DNA of 64,000 nt. It comes from Planobispora rosea. GTDB lineage: Bacteria; Actinomycetota; Actinomycetes; Streptosporangiales; Streptosporangiaceae. Under the pieces are notes generated by a model, which had not been told where the DNA came from, searched no databases, and saw only the letters and a program-made list of their open reading frames with translations. The stretch lies in the NCBI RefSeq assembly GCF_014648175.1, contig NZ_BMQP01000017.1, positions 62,001 through 126,000 of the forward strand. Direction: 5' to 3'. Every line of letters starts with the position of its first letter. The stretch's first letter is position 1. Positions 8,271 through 15,819 of the stretch are shown piece after piece. Position numbers and translations under genes: made by a program.

Positions 8271-8567
8271 ATGAGCTTCGTTCAGGTCATCGAGTTCGAC
8301 ACCCAGCGCGGGGAGGACGTCCAGCGGTTGATGGACGAGTGGCGGGAGACGACGGCGGGAGAGAGCACGGCCACGCACACGACTCTCACCCGAGATCACG
8401 GCGGTACCGGTCACTACGTGGCCATCGTGCAGTTCCCGTCGTACGAGGAGGCGATGCGCAACAGCGACCTGCCGAAGACCCAGGAGATGTCCCGCCGGAT
8501 GCAGGATCTCTGTGACGGGCCGCCCCGGTTCCTCGACCTCGACGTCGTACGGGACGAGGATCTCTAG
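8271..8567 (+). CDS. Small dimeric alpha-beta-barrel (ABM-like) protein
   Basis: A 98-residue protein with an alternating strand-helix pattern: MSFVQVIEFDTQ, a helix EDVQRLMDEWRET, a strand HYVAIVQFPSYEEAM and a last strand RFLDLDVV. This resembles the ferredoxin-like dimeric alpha-beta barrel of antibiotic-biosynthesis monooxygenases and stress-response barrels. No metal or cofactor residues stand out, so catalysis is unproven. GGAGGAGG just before the ATG at 8271 fixes the start. It is transcribed away from the P450 gene. A functional link with that P450 is possible but is only inferred from position. Confidence 0.65.
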   Translation: MSFVQVIEFDTQRGEDVQRLMDEWRETTAGESTATHTTLTRDHGGTGHYVAIVQFPSYEEAMRNSDLPKTQEMSRRMQDLCDGPPRFLDLDVVRDEDL

Positions 8568-8652
8568 CCCGTGGGATCTCTAGCCCGTGGCCGGGTTTCC
8601 CTGCCCGGGGCCCTGATGATCGAGGGCATACCGGGAACTGACGGCGGCGGCT

Positions 8653-9399
8653 TCAGCGGCTGAGGTCGACGACCTGTCCGATCTCCGCGACGCTGATCTG
8701 ACCGTCGAACGCGTCACGGGCCGCCCCCCGGGCGGCCTCGCGGTCGGTGTCCGGCCACAGATGCGTCAGCATCAGCCGTTCCGCGCCTGCCCGGGCCGCC
8801 TGCACGCCTGCCTGCCGGGCACTGGTGAGATAGCGGGCATGCCTGTCGGGTACCGCGTCGACGTACGTCGCCTCGGCCACCAGGAGATCGGCATCGCGGG
8901 CCAGCTCGACCACGCCGGGGCTCGGCCCGGTGTCTCCGGTGTAGGCCAGGGCCGTGCCCCCCGCGCTCAACCGGACGCCCGCGTTGGGAACGTGGTGCGG
9001 CAGCAGAAGGGTGTCCACCCGGAACGGGCCCACCTCGAACGGTTCACCGGGGACGACGTCGTGAAGGACGTAGGCGTCGCTCAGCCCGCCGGGCCCGTCG
9101 AGGGCGAGAACCGCATCCAGCGCGCCGGGTAACGCGAACACGGCAAGCGCCGGCGCGGGCTCGTCCCGTAGGGTCCGGGCACGCAGCAGGGGGCTCAGGT
9201 CCGCGCAGTGGTCGGGGTGTCCATGGCTGATCCACACCGCGTCCACCCGTTCGGCCGGCACATGCTCGAGCAGGCGGGGAAGGGCGGCGTAGCCGAGGTC
9301 CAGGAGCATCCGGAACCCGTCGCGCTCGACGAGGTAACCACTGCACGCCTGACCGGCCGCGGGCCACGCTCCACAGGCTCCCAGCACCGTGAGCTTCAC
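8653..9399 (-). CDS. MBL-fold metallohydrolase (RNase Z-like)
   Basis: A 248-residue metallo-beta-lactamase-fold hydrolase. The two-zinc motif SHGHPDH is present near residue 64, followed by LLLPHHVPNAG and YTGDTGPS with the later His and Asp ligands, and a C-terminal MLTHLWP His. The N-terminus KLTVLGACGAWP matches the RNase Z/arylsulfatase-like branch common in actinobacteria. Phosphodiester or ester hydrolysis is likely; the true substrate is unknown. The GTG at 9399 starts directly at the first beta strand; an extension to 9441 overlaps the decayed HEPN gene and is less likely. Confidence 0.85.
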   Translation of the reverse strand: MKLTVLGACGAWPAAGQACSGYLVERDGFRMLLDLGYAALPRLLEHVPAERVDAVWISHGHPDHCADLSPLLRARTLRDEPAPALAVFALPGALDAVLALDGPGGLSDAYVLHDVVPGEPFEVGPFRVDTLLLPHHVPNAGVRLSAGGTALAYTGDTGPSPGVVELARDADLLVAEATYVDAVPDRHARYLTSARQAGVQAARAGAERLMLTHLWPDTDREAARGAARDAFDGQISVAEIGQVVDLSR

Positions 9400-9416
9400 G
9401 AGTGCGACTTTACCGA

Positions 9417-9631
9417 CTAACCGTTCATATAGCTGTGGCACAGGAACGGTTCGAGTCTGACGGCGGCCGGTGGGATCAGGCGGCCGGTTCCGGAACCGCT
9501 GCGAGCGAGGGCGATGTGCCGCTCGGCCTGGGCGAGCATGGTGTCGGCGTGTTCCGGTTCGGCGGCACCCGCTCCAGTCGACCCGCGTCCAGCATCGCGT
9601 CGATCCGGTCGCGTCCTTGCATCCACCTCAT
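9417..9631 (-). pseudogene. Frameshifted, truncated HEPN-like partner gene
   Basis: An ATG at 9631 overlaps the stop of the nucleotidyltransferase gene as ATGA, the usual coupling in MNT/HEPN pairs. The frame reads MRWMQGRDRIDAMLDAGRLERVPPNR. At about 9570 the expected continuation (HADTMLAQAERHIALARS) appears in the next frame, as if one G had been lost. After that the sequence no longer resembles HEPN and stops at 9417. The last HEPN helix, with its R-x(4-6)-H motif, is absent. The toxin-side partner is therefore probably dead. HEPN identity rests on position and helix pattern, not on a database search. Confidence 0.65.
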
Positions 9632-10221
9632 GGCGTGCTCCGGTTCTGAATCAGGGGGTGGAGGGGTTTGCTCCGCAGAGATGTCACGAACGGGTCGCTC
9701 TGGTCGGCGTTCCACGACACAGGTGAGATCCGGCTGATGTTCACCTCGCGGCCGAGGACGTGTTCCGCCGCTCGCGCCGCGCCGTACAGCTCGTCTTCGT
9801 CGGCGGCTCCCACCACGAGGACATCGACGTCACGTGGGAGCGGTCCGGGCTGGTTCGCGTGCCGGGCGGCCCAGGAGCCGTAGATGTACGCCTCCTCAAT
9901 GCCTGGAACCGGCTGGAGAAGGGGCGGCAGGACGGCTGCCGGTCCGAAGGTCACCGCCAGCAGGTCGGTGAGTGGCTTGGCGACGATGGTGTCCGTGTTG
10001 GCGCGGATGAGACGGAGGTTGCCGTGCCGTCTTTCCCTGGTCAGGCCGGCGGCGGCGAACCGGTCCGCCTCGCGGCTCACCGTCGGCTGGGATATACCCG
10101 TCCGCCTGGCAAGGTCGGTTGTCGAGTACTCCTTCTCCGGGTGGAGGTAGAGCCGGGCGAGCAGTTCACCGACGGCGTTGGACCGGATCAGGGGAAGGAG
10201 CGGGGGAGGAAGATCCCTCAT
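9628..10221 (-). CDS. Winged-helix MNT-type nucleotidyltransferase (antitoxin-like)
   Basis: A 197-residue two-domain protein. Residues 10-75 are an ArsR/MarR-like winged helix (YSTTDLARRTGISQPTVSREADRF). Residues 108-180 hold a minimal nucleotidyltransferase core with GSWAARH at 115 and the metal-binding DVDVLV at 131. In MNT/HEPN systems the nucleotidyltransferase neutralises a HEPN RNase by adding nucleotides to it. Here the following gene is a decayed HEPN, so this gene may be a lone survivor kept for its regulatory or other role. No ribosome site is present. A promoter box 9 bases before the ATG suggests an almost leaderless mRNA. Confidence 0.82.
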   Translation of the reverse strand: MRDLPPPLLPLIRSNAVGELLARLYLHPEKEYSTTDLARRTGISQPTVSREADRFAAAGLTRERRHGNLRLIRANTDTIVAKPLTDLLAVTFGPAAVLPPLLQPVPGIEEAYIYGSWAARHANQPGPLPRDVDVLVVGAADEDELYGAARAAEHVLGREVNISRISPVSWNADQSDPFVTSLRSKPLHPLIQNRSTP

Positions 10222-10230
10222 AGATGAATA

Positions 10231-10258
10231 ATACTATGCGTCTATAGCATGATTGCAA
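10231..10258 (-). promoter_or_regulatory. Promoter of the MNT gene
   Basis: On the minus strand TTGCAA (10258-10253) is followed after 16 bases by TAGTAT (10236-10231). The start codon is 9 bases further on, so the mRNA is nearly leaderless. The AT-rich spacer contains CTATAGACGCATAG, an imperfect dyad. The winged helix of the product could bind it, but that is inference. Confidence 0.55.
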
Positions 10259-10418
10259 CCCTGTGTAGTTGCCGGATTTCAATCTGTTCTCATTTTGGGG
10301 CGCGATCACCTCCCCGCGGTGATGTCGATCATGGTGCTCTGTCATCGCGGCGGAAATCGGATGCCAGTGCTCGAAACCGGCATGTACCCTGCGCGAGGAT
10401 CGCAGGAGGGGAATTGTC

Positions 10419-12029
10419 GTGGGACACGTCGAGGTCGGGCATCTGACGTATGTGCTGCCGGATGGCAGGCCGCTGCTGGACGATGTGTCCTTCCGGGTCG
10501 GCGAGGGGGTGAAGGCGGCGCTCGTCGGGCCCAACGGGGCGGGGAAGACGACGCTGATGCGGCTGGTCGCGGGGGACCTCCAGCCGGTCGACGGGACCGT
10601 CGCGAGCTCCGGCGGACTGGGGGTCATGCGGCAGTTCATCGGCAACCTCCGGGACGGGCGGAGCGTGCACGACCTGCTGGTCAGCGTGGCTCCCGAGCGC
10701 GTACGGCGGGCGGCCGCGGCGCTGGAGACCGCCGAGCTCGTGATGATGGAGCGCGACGACGAGAAGGCCCAGATGCGCTACGCGCAGGCCATCACGGACT
10801 ACACCGACGCGGGCGGCTACGACATCGAGGTGCTCTGGGACACCTGCACCATGGCGGCCCTCGGCATGCCGTACGACCGGTGCAAGTACCGGGAGGTCAA
10901 CACGCTGTCCGGGGGCGAGCAGAAGCGGCTGGTGCTGGAGGCGCTGCTGCGCGGGCCGGACCAGACCCTGCTGCTGGACGAGCCGGACAACTACCTGGAC
11001 GTGCCGGGCAAGCTCTGGCTGGAGCAGGCGCTGCGCGAGACGCCCAAGACGGTGCTGCTGGTCAGCCATGACCGGGAGCTGCTGGCCAACGCGGCCGACC
11101 GGATCATCACCGTGGAGTCGGGGAACGTCTGGGTCCACGGCGGCGGCTTCCGCACCTACGCGCAGGCCCGCAGGGAGCGCAACGAGCGCCTCGACGAGCT
11201 GAAGAAGCGCTGGGACGAGGAGCACGCGAAGCTGAAGCGCCTGGTGAACATGCTCAAGCAGAAGGCGAAGTACATGGACACCATGGCCGCCGCCTACCAC
11301 TCGGCCCAGACCCGGCTGCGCAGGTTCGAGGAGGCGGGCCCGCCCGAGGCCGCGCCCCGGGACCAGCTCATCAGCATGCGGCTCAAGGGCGGCCGGACCG
11401 CCAAGCGGGCGGTGATCTGCGAGCAGCTGGAGCTCACCGGCCTGATGAAGCCGTTCGACCTGGAGATCTGGTACGGCGAGCGGGTCACGGTGCTGGGCTC
11501 CAACGGTTCGGGCAAGTCGCACTTCCTGCGGTTGCTCGCCGGCGAGGAGGTACGGCACGGCGGCGTGGCCAGGCTCGGCGCGCGGGTCGTCCCCGGGCAC
11601 TTCGCGCAGACCCATGCCCGTCCCGAACTCGTCGGCCGGACGCCCTGCGAGATCGTCATGACCGAGCACGCGAAACTGAAGAACGAGGCGATGAAGGTGC
11701 TGGCCCGCTACGAGCTGGCCGGGTCGATCGCCGAACAGCGGTTCGAGACGTTGTCGGGCGGGCAGCAGGCGCGGCTGCAGATCCTGCTGCTGGAGCTGTC
11801 GGGGACCACGCTTCTGCTGCTGGACGAGCCGACCGACAACCTGGACCTGGCCAGTGCCGAGGCGCTCCAGGAGGGACTGAACGCCTTCGACGGGACCGTG
11901 ATCGCGGTCACCCACGACCGCTGGTTCGCCGAGGACTTCGACCGCCACCTGGTCTTCGGGTCCGACGGGCGGGTGTACGAGTCGCCGGAGCCGGTGTGGG
12001 ACGAGACCCGGGTGGTCCGCCGGCGTTAG
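10419..12029 (+). CDS. ABC-F family ATPase
   Basis: A 536-residue protein with two ABC ATPase domains on one chain and no membrane segments. Walker A motifs are GPNGAGKT (~37) and GSNGSGKS (~360). Signatures are LSGGEQ and LSGGQQ. Walker B regions are LLLDEPDNYLD and LLLLDEPTDNLD. A charged helical linker (about residues 250-315) joins the domains. This is the ABC-F layout of ribosome-binding translation factors, some of which protect against antibiotics. Which subgroup it belongs to cannot be told by eye; it looks like the widespread actinobacterial housekeeping type. The GTG at 10419 has GGAGGGGA seven bases upstream. Confidence 0.92.
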   Translation: MGHVEVGHLTYVLPDGRPLLDDVSFRVGEGVKAALVGPNGAGKTTLMRLVAGDLQPVDGTVASSGGLGVMRQFIGNLRDGRSVHDLLVSVAPERVRRAAAALETAELVMMERDDEKAQMRYAQAITDYTDAGGYDIEVLWDTCTMAALGMPYDRCKYREVNTLSGGEQKRLVLEALLRGPDQTLLLDEPDNYLDVPGKLWLEQALRETPKTVLLVSHDRELLANAADRIITVESGNVWVHGGGFRTYAQARRERNERLDELKKRWDEEHAKLKRLVNMLKQKAKYMDTMAAAYHSAQTRLRRFEEAGPPEAAPRDQLISMRLKGGRTAKRAVICEQLELTGLMKPFDLEIWYGERVTVLGSNGSGKSHFLRLLAGEEVRHGGVARLGARVVPGHFAQTHARPELVGRTPCEIVMTEHAKLKNEAMKVLARYELAGSIAEQRFETLSGGQQARLQILLLELSGTTLLLLDEPTDNLDLASAEALQEGLNAFDGTVIAVTHDRWFAEDFDRHLVFGSDGRVYESPEPVWDETRVVRRR

Positions 12030-12211
12030 GGGCGTCGTCCCGGAGTGCGGGGTCAGGGTTCCCGGGCGCTCTGGAACGCGGTGGAACGGGATGGAACGCC
12101 GTACGGGTGAGCGGGCCGCGCTCCGGCCTTCCCCGGAACGCGGCCGGTCGCGTCCCATGCCCCTCGATCGCCCGGCCGCGAGCCCGGCGACCGCAACCGG
12201 AGAGACACATC

Positions 12212-12697
12212 ATGAAGAACAGGATCCGTACCAGACTGGCCGCCGCCCTGGCGGCCGCCGCCGGCGTCGTCGTGCTGGCCGTGACGCCCGCCCACGCGGC
12301 GACCGAGATCACCGCCCAGCTCGAGATCGGCTTCAACACCGGTGTTCCCGCCGCCCGCACCATCACGCTGGACGTCCACGTGCCCATGAACGAGTACGAC
12401 GCGAACGGCTATCTGATCCACGGCGCCAAGATCCAGGTGCGTTTCTACGGCAGCGACCCGGGCACCGACCAGTTCCTCCACGGCCCGATCACCTGGTACA
12501 GGGGGGACCACGGCCTGACGGCGGGGCCGGACGGCATCCGGCTGCAGTACACCTGGGAGGTGCCCCCGGGGTCGTTCCTCAACGAGGACAACGGCTGGGC
12601 CAACAACGGCGACGAGGTCTACATCACCGCGAAGTTCATCGACGGCGACGGCGGGACCATCAGCGACGACTCCAACATCGAGGAAGGTTTCTTCTAG
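12212..12697 (+). CDS. Secreted protein of unknown function
   Basis: A 161-residue protein with a clear Sec signal peptide: basic start MKNRIRTR, an Ala/Val-rich core, and an AHA cleavage site about residue 29. The mature part is acidic, with no Cys, rich in Gly, Asp and aromatic residues, and ends in a DDSNIEEGFF stretch. It reads as a small beta-sandwich without catalytic motifs I recognise. The ATG at 12212 has a GGAGAG site at a suitable distance. The ABC-F gene upstream ends 180 bases before. A run of 12-bp tandem repeats follows the stop. Confidence 0.8.
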   Translation: MKNRIRTRLAAALAAAAGVVVLAVTPAHAATEITAQLEIGFNTGVPAARTITLDVHVPMNEYDANGYLIHGAKIQVRFYGSDPGTDQFLHGPITWYRGDHGLTAGPDGIRLQYTWEVPPGSFLNEDNGWANNGDEVYITAKFIDGDGGTISDDSNIEEGFF

Positions 12698-12746
12698 GAC
12701 CGCCGGCGAACCACCGGGGGCCGCCGGCCACGGCGGGCCCGGCGCG

Positions 12747-12818
12747 GTGGCCGGTGTCGTGGCTGGCGTTGTGGCCGGTGCTGTGGCCGGTGTCGTGACC
12801 GGTGCTGTGGCGGGCTCG
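12747..12818. repeat. 12-bp tandem repeat, six units (GTGGCCGGTGTC-type)
   Basis: Six consecutive 12-base units, starting GTGGCCGGTGTC and varying at one to four positions, lie between the secreted-protein gene and the lipoprotein gene. The unit length is a multiple of three, so the stretch is open in several frames. I see no ribosome site, and I read it as non-coding. A second 12-base array begins 130 bases further on, inside the next gene. Confidence 0.85.
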
Positions 12819-12946
12819 CCCCTCCGGCCGGGGCCGTACCGCCGCAAGAGCCCTTCTCATGGAAAGAGCCGTGCTCCTCAAAAGAGTTTGCCTGGCCGCG
12901 GCGTGCCCGGGACGGAGGCGCCGCGGCCGGAGGTTATGACGGCTGG

Positions 12947-13822
12947 GTGACGCACAGGACGACGCACAGGACGGCGCACAGGACGGCGCACAGGACGGCG
13001 CACCGGACTCGGGCCGCCAGCGCCCTGGCCATGATCCTCCTCGCCGCTCTCCCGACCACCGGATGCTCCGGGGAGGACCGGGAAGACGCCCCGGAGCTCC
13101 GGCCGCTCATGGTGAAGGAGCAGGTCTCCTCCATCCTCAAGGGCGGCGACGAGTACGACGGTTATGTCGTGAACTGGGCGGGGGTGCTGGCCAACCCCAA
13201 CCCCTGGCACTTCGGCGAGCACGTGGTGGCCACGGTGGTCGCCAGGAACGCCGAGGGCGAGGAGATCGTCCGGATGGAGCAGCCGCTGGACGCGGTGCCT
13301 CCGGCGGGATCGCTCCCCTTCACCGGCCAGGTGCTCGCGACGGAGCGGCCGGCCAAGGTGACCATCGAGTATCGCCCGGCCCAGTGGCGTCCCGCCGGCC
13401 GGATCGTCTCGGCCTTCAAGCCGTTCCCCGTGTCCGGGGTGCAGACCGAGAAGCAGCCGGACGGCACCTATCTGGTCATCGGGTACGTCGGCACGCCGTA
13501 CCGGCAGCCGGCCGGGACCCTGGCGGTCACGGCCCTCCTGCGGGACAAGGACGGCAAGCTGCTCGGCGGCGGGAGCACGTTCGTGGACGACGTCCGCCGG
13601 GGCGGGAAGCGCCGTTTCCTGCTCGACGTCGAGAGCGTCGCGGGCACCGGCAAGGTGGCCGAGACCGAGCTGGTCGCGCGGACCTGGGGATCGAGCGGCC
13701 GTCCCTACGAGGACCTGGCGATGGGCGGCGCGATCCCGGTTCACACGGTCAAGCCCACCATGCCCCCGTTCGAGACGGACCGGGGACGGCAGCTGCCTCC
13801 CGGAGGGGACGCGCGTCCCTGA
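12947..13822 (+). CDS. Putative lipoprotein with repeat-expanded N-terminus
   Basis: A 291-residue exported protein. The signal ends in the lipobox LPTTGC, with the lipid-bearing Cys at residue 40, followed by acidic SGEDRED. The mature part has two beta-rich halves, with NWAGVLANPNPWHFGEHV about residue 75 and a second domain from ~150. It looks like a paired FxLYD-type or similar extracellular domain, but I cannot name it. The N-terminus is odd: the n-region is a tandem peptide repeat (HRTA) made by 12-base DNA repeats at 12950-13003. The GTG at 12947 has GGAGG 13 bases upstream, which is far. An ATG at 13031 would give too short a signal. Confidence 0.75.
   Translation: MTHRTTHRTAHRTAHRTAHRTRAASALAMILLAALPTTGCSGEDREDAPELRPLMVKEQVSSILKGGDEYDGYVVNWAGVLANPNPWHFGEHVVATVVARNAEGEEIVRMEQPLDAVPPAGSLPFTGQVLATERPAKVTIEYRPAQWRPAGRIVSAFKPFPVSGVQTEKQPDGTYLVIGYVGTPYRQPAGTLAVTALLRDKDGKLLGGGSTFVDDVRRGGKRRFLLDVESVAGTGKVAETELVARTWGSSGRPYEDLAMGGAIPVHTVKPTMPPFETDRGRQLPPGGDARP
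12950..13003 (+). repeat. 12-bp tandem repeat in the lipoprotein signal peptide
   Basis: Four to five units of a 12-base sequence (ACGGCGCACAGG) in frame encode repeated HRTA. The array supplies positive charge ahead of the hydrophobic core. Copy-number change would keep the frame. Confidence 0.85.
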
Positions 13823-14030
13823 CCCCGACCCCCATGGTGGTGCTGGCTGCGACATCAATAGAAATGTCAGGACCTAACCCTTAATTCGGACAAATGATTA
13901 TCCATTAATGCTTATCGGGTTCAATACATGTAACGCGGTTTACTCGCCCGGTTAACATTCTGAATACAGTCGCAGTCGTCTCCGGCGAAGCGGTGGAACT
14001 TGTAGTTATAGAGCGATTACCGTCGGTCAT

Positions 14031-15482
14031 ATGAACGACAGGGACCTGGTCGAAGCACTCTGCGCACGCGATTCGAGTGCGCTCTCCGCTCTCTACGACA
14101 GGTTCGCCGAAGGCATCCATCGATATTGCCGGTCCATGGTGGCCGATGTCGACGGCGCCCAGGTGGCCCTCCGCGACACCCTGATCGTGGCCGAGGCGCA
14201 TATTCACGCCCTCGCCGACGCCGACCGGCTCAAGGTGTGGCTCTACACGCTGGCCCGGGGAGAGTGCGTACGGCGGAGCCTGGTGGCGGACTCCGGTGCG
14301 CCGGCCGCGGTCACCGAGCCGCCGGCCGCCGGCCGCGGTGGTTCCGACCTGGGGGTGATGGCCTGGAACGCGATCCGGAGCCTGCCGCCGGCCGACCGGG
14401 AGGTCCTGGAGCTCCGCACCGGTCACGGCCTCTCCCTCGCCGACGTGGCCACGGTCCTGGGGGTTCCGGTCAAGACCGTCGAGACGATGCTGGAGACGGC
14501 CAGGGAACGGCTCCGCGACGCGATCACCGCCGAGGTCCTCGCCCGCAAGGGCCCGTATGACTGCGCACAGCGGGCCAGGATCCTGACCGGCTTCTCCGGG
14601 GAGCTCACCCCGGCGATGCGCGAGCGGGTGATCCAGCACGTCGGGCACTGCGACACCTGCGCGCCGCACCGGTCCCGCCAGGTCTCCGAGGGGAAGGTCT
14701 TCGACCTGCTGCCGCCGGTGCCGCTGCCCGAGACGCTCCGGGTCCGGGTGATGAGCTGCTTCAGCGACCCCGAACTCGTCGCCTACCGCCGCTACGCCGC
14801 CCAGCGGATCGGGCTCCTCGACGCCGCCGGGTTTCCCGTCGCGAGGATGGGCCGGCGCTCTCGCTGGACTCACGCGATGGCCGGTGCTGCGGCTGCGGTC
14901 GCGGCGGCGGCCGCCGTCATCCTGATCTTCGCCCAGTTCGGCGGACGGCCCGGCGAGACCTCCGGCACCGCGTCCTCCACCCTCCCCTCGGCGGAAGACC
15001 CCCCCGGTGTCGGCCTGCTGTGGGATCCCGAAGTCGAGCACGGCCCGATGGCACTGGAGCTCATCCCGCGCAGGCCGGTCGCGCGCGTGGAGGCCCCGGA
15101 GGAGCCGATCACGGCCATGAGATCACGAGACCTCCCTGGCAGCGGCGTCTCCGCGCCGCGGCGCGATCCGGCGGACCCCGCGAGACCCCCCTCCCCGGTC
15201 CGGCCGGTTCCCACGGGTGAGACCCCGCCCAAAGACACGTCTCCCCCGAGCCGGCCGCCGCGCGACCACCAGGGCGGACGGCCGAACCCCCGGCCCTGCC
15301 CGGCTCCTCCCCGTCCGGATCCGGGGCCGACGCAGACGCCGGCTCCGACGCAGACCTCGACGCCGACGGTGACTCCGACCGCCACCCCGACGTCGACGCC
15401 CACCCCGGCCGAGACACCCACGGCTTCCCCGTCATCCGCTCAGTCCGCCCCGGCGTACGGCTACGCGGCCGGTGGGCAGTGA
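14031..15482 (+). CDS. Membrane-tethered ECF sigma / anti-sigma fusion
   Basis: A 483-residue protein with four parts. Residues ~9-85 are sigma region 2 and ~105-175 sigma region 4 (SLPPADREVLELRTGHGLS then an HTH). Residues ~203-211 carry HVGHCDTC, the H-x3-C-x2-C zinc motif of anti-sigma domains. A membrane helix lies at ~279-303. The remaining ~180 residues, rich in Pro, Thr and Ser, would lie outside the cell. ECF groups with such fused zinc-finger and membrane extensions are known in actinobacteria. Release of the sigma part probably needs proteolysis or a conformational signal. The ATG at 14031 lies in an AT-rich upstream region. No separate anti-sigma gene follows. Confidence 0.85.
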   Translation: MNDRDLVEALCARDSSALSALYDRFAEGIHRYCRSMVADVDGAQVALRDTLIVAEAHIHALADADRLKVWLYTLARGECVRRSLVADSGAPAAVTEPPAAGRGGSDLGVMAWNAIRSLPPADREVLELRTGHGLSLADVATVLGVPVKTVETMLETARERLRDAITAEVLARKGPYDCAQRARILTGFSGELTPAMRERVIQHVGHCDTCAPHRSRQVSEGKVFDLLPPVPLPETLRVRVMSCFSDPELVAYRRYAAQRIGLLDAAGFPVARMGRRSRWTHAMAGAAAAVAAAAAVILIFAQFGGRPGETSGTASSTLPSAEDPPGVGLLWDPEVEHGPMALELIPRRPVARVEAPEEPITAMRSRDLPGSGVSAPRRDPADPARPPSPVRPVPTGETPPKDTSPPSRPPRDHQGGRPNPRPCPAPPRPDPGPTQTPAPTQTSTPTVTPTATPTSTPTPAETPTASPSSAQSAPAYGYAAGGQ

Positions 15483-15555
15483 CGTACCGGCGACGTTCCG
15501 GCGGTGAGGTTCCGGCGGTGACGTTTCGGCGGTGAGGTTGCAGCGGTGACGTTTC
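15475..15555. repeat. 14-bp tandem repeat across the sigma-fusion stop codon
   Basis: Six degenerate copies of GGCGGTGACGTTTC start inside the last codons of the sigma fusion and continue past its stop. Units at 15500, 15514, 15528 and 15542 are full length; the second is 3 bases short. Since 14 is not a multiple of three, any copy-number change before the stop would alter the C-terminus. Confidence 0.85.
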
Positions 15556-15819
15556 GGCGGGCGGCGGGGCTCTGACGGGTGTGAGACCCGGCCCCGCCGC
15601 CCTCCGCATGAGCGGACCGTACGTGACGGTTCTCCACCCGGGAGCCGTATGCACTGGTTCTGCCCCGGGTAACCCGGGGTTCCCGTTCCCGGCAAGACAT
15701 CCTCTCCCTCAATATCGCTACCCGGCGTGTACGGCGCATGTGCGTAGTGTGACCGCAGGGAATCTTGAGTGCGACCACCTGCCCTGCCGAGGGCGCGTGG
15801 CGGCTCGGGAAGGGGATGA
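15483..15819. other. Intergenic region between sigma fusion and NlpC/P60 gene
   Basis: These 337 bases hold the 14-bp repeats, a strong hairpin at 15559-15602 and a further GC-rich dyad near 15665. No convincing ORF is present. I looked for the conserved c-di-AMP riboswitch segments found before the other NlpC/P60 gene and did not find them here. Confidence 0.6.
15559..15602 (+). terminator. Hairpin after the sigma-fusion gene
   Basis: A 12-bp perfect stem (GGGCGGCGGGGC with its complement at 15591-15602) around a 20-base loop lies 77 bases after the stop. No T run follows. It is a probable terminator. Confidence 0.5.

Noticed and set aside
12747..12950. Open plus-strand frame over the 12-bp repeat (VAGVVAGVVAGAV-type peptide)
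   Set aside because: Open only because the unit is a multiple of three; no ribosome site, and it ends at the next gene's start.
13995..14024. GGAAC...CGTC pair as an ECF autoregulatory promoter of the sigma fusion
   Set aside because: The boxes are 21 bases apart, too far for the usual 15-17.
15603..15819. Possible second c-di-AMP riboswitch before the first NlpC/P60 gene
   Set aside because: None of the diagnostic segments found at 43524-43650 occurs here.
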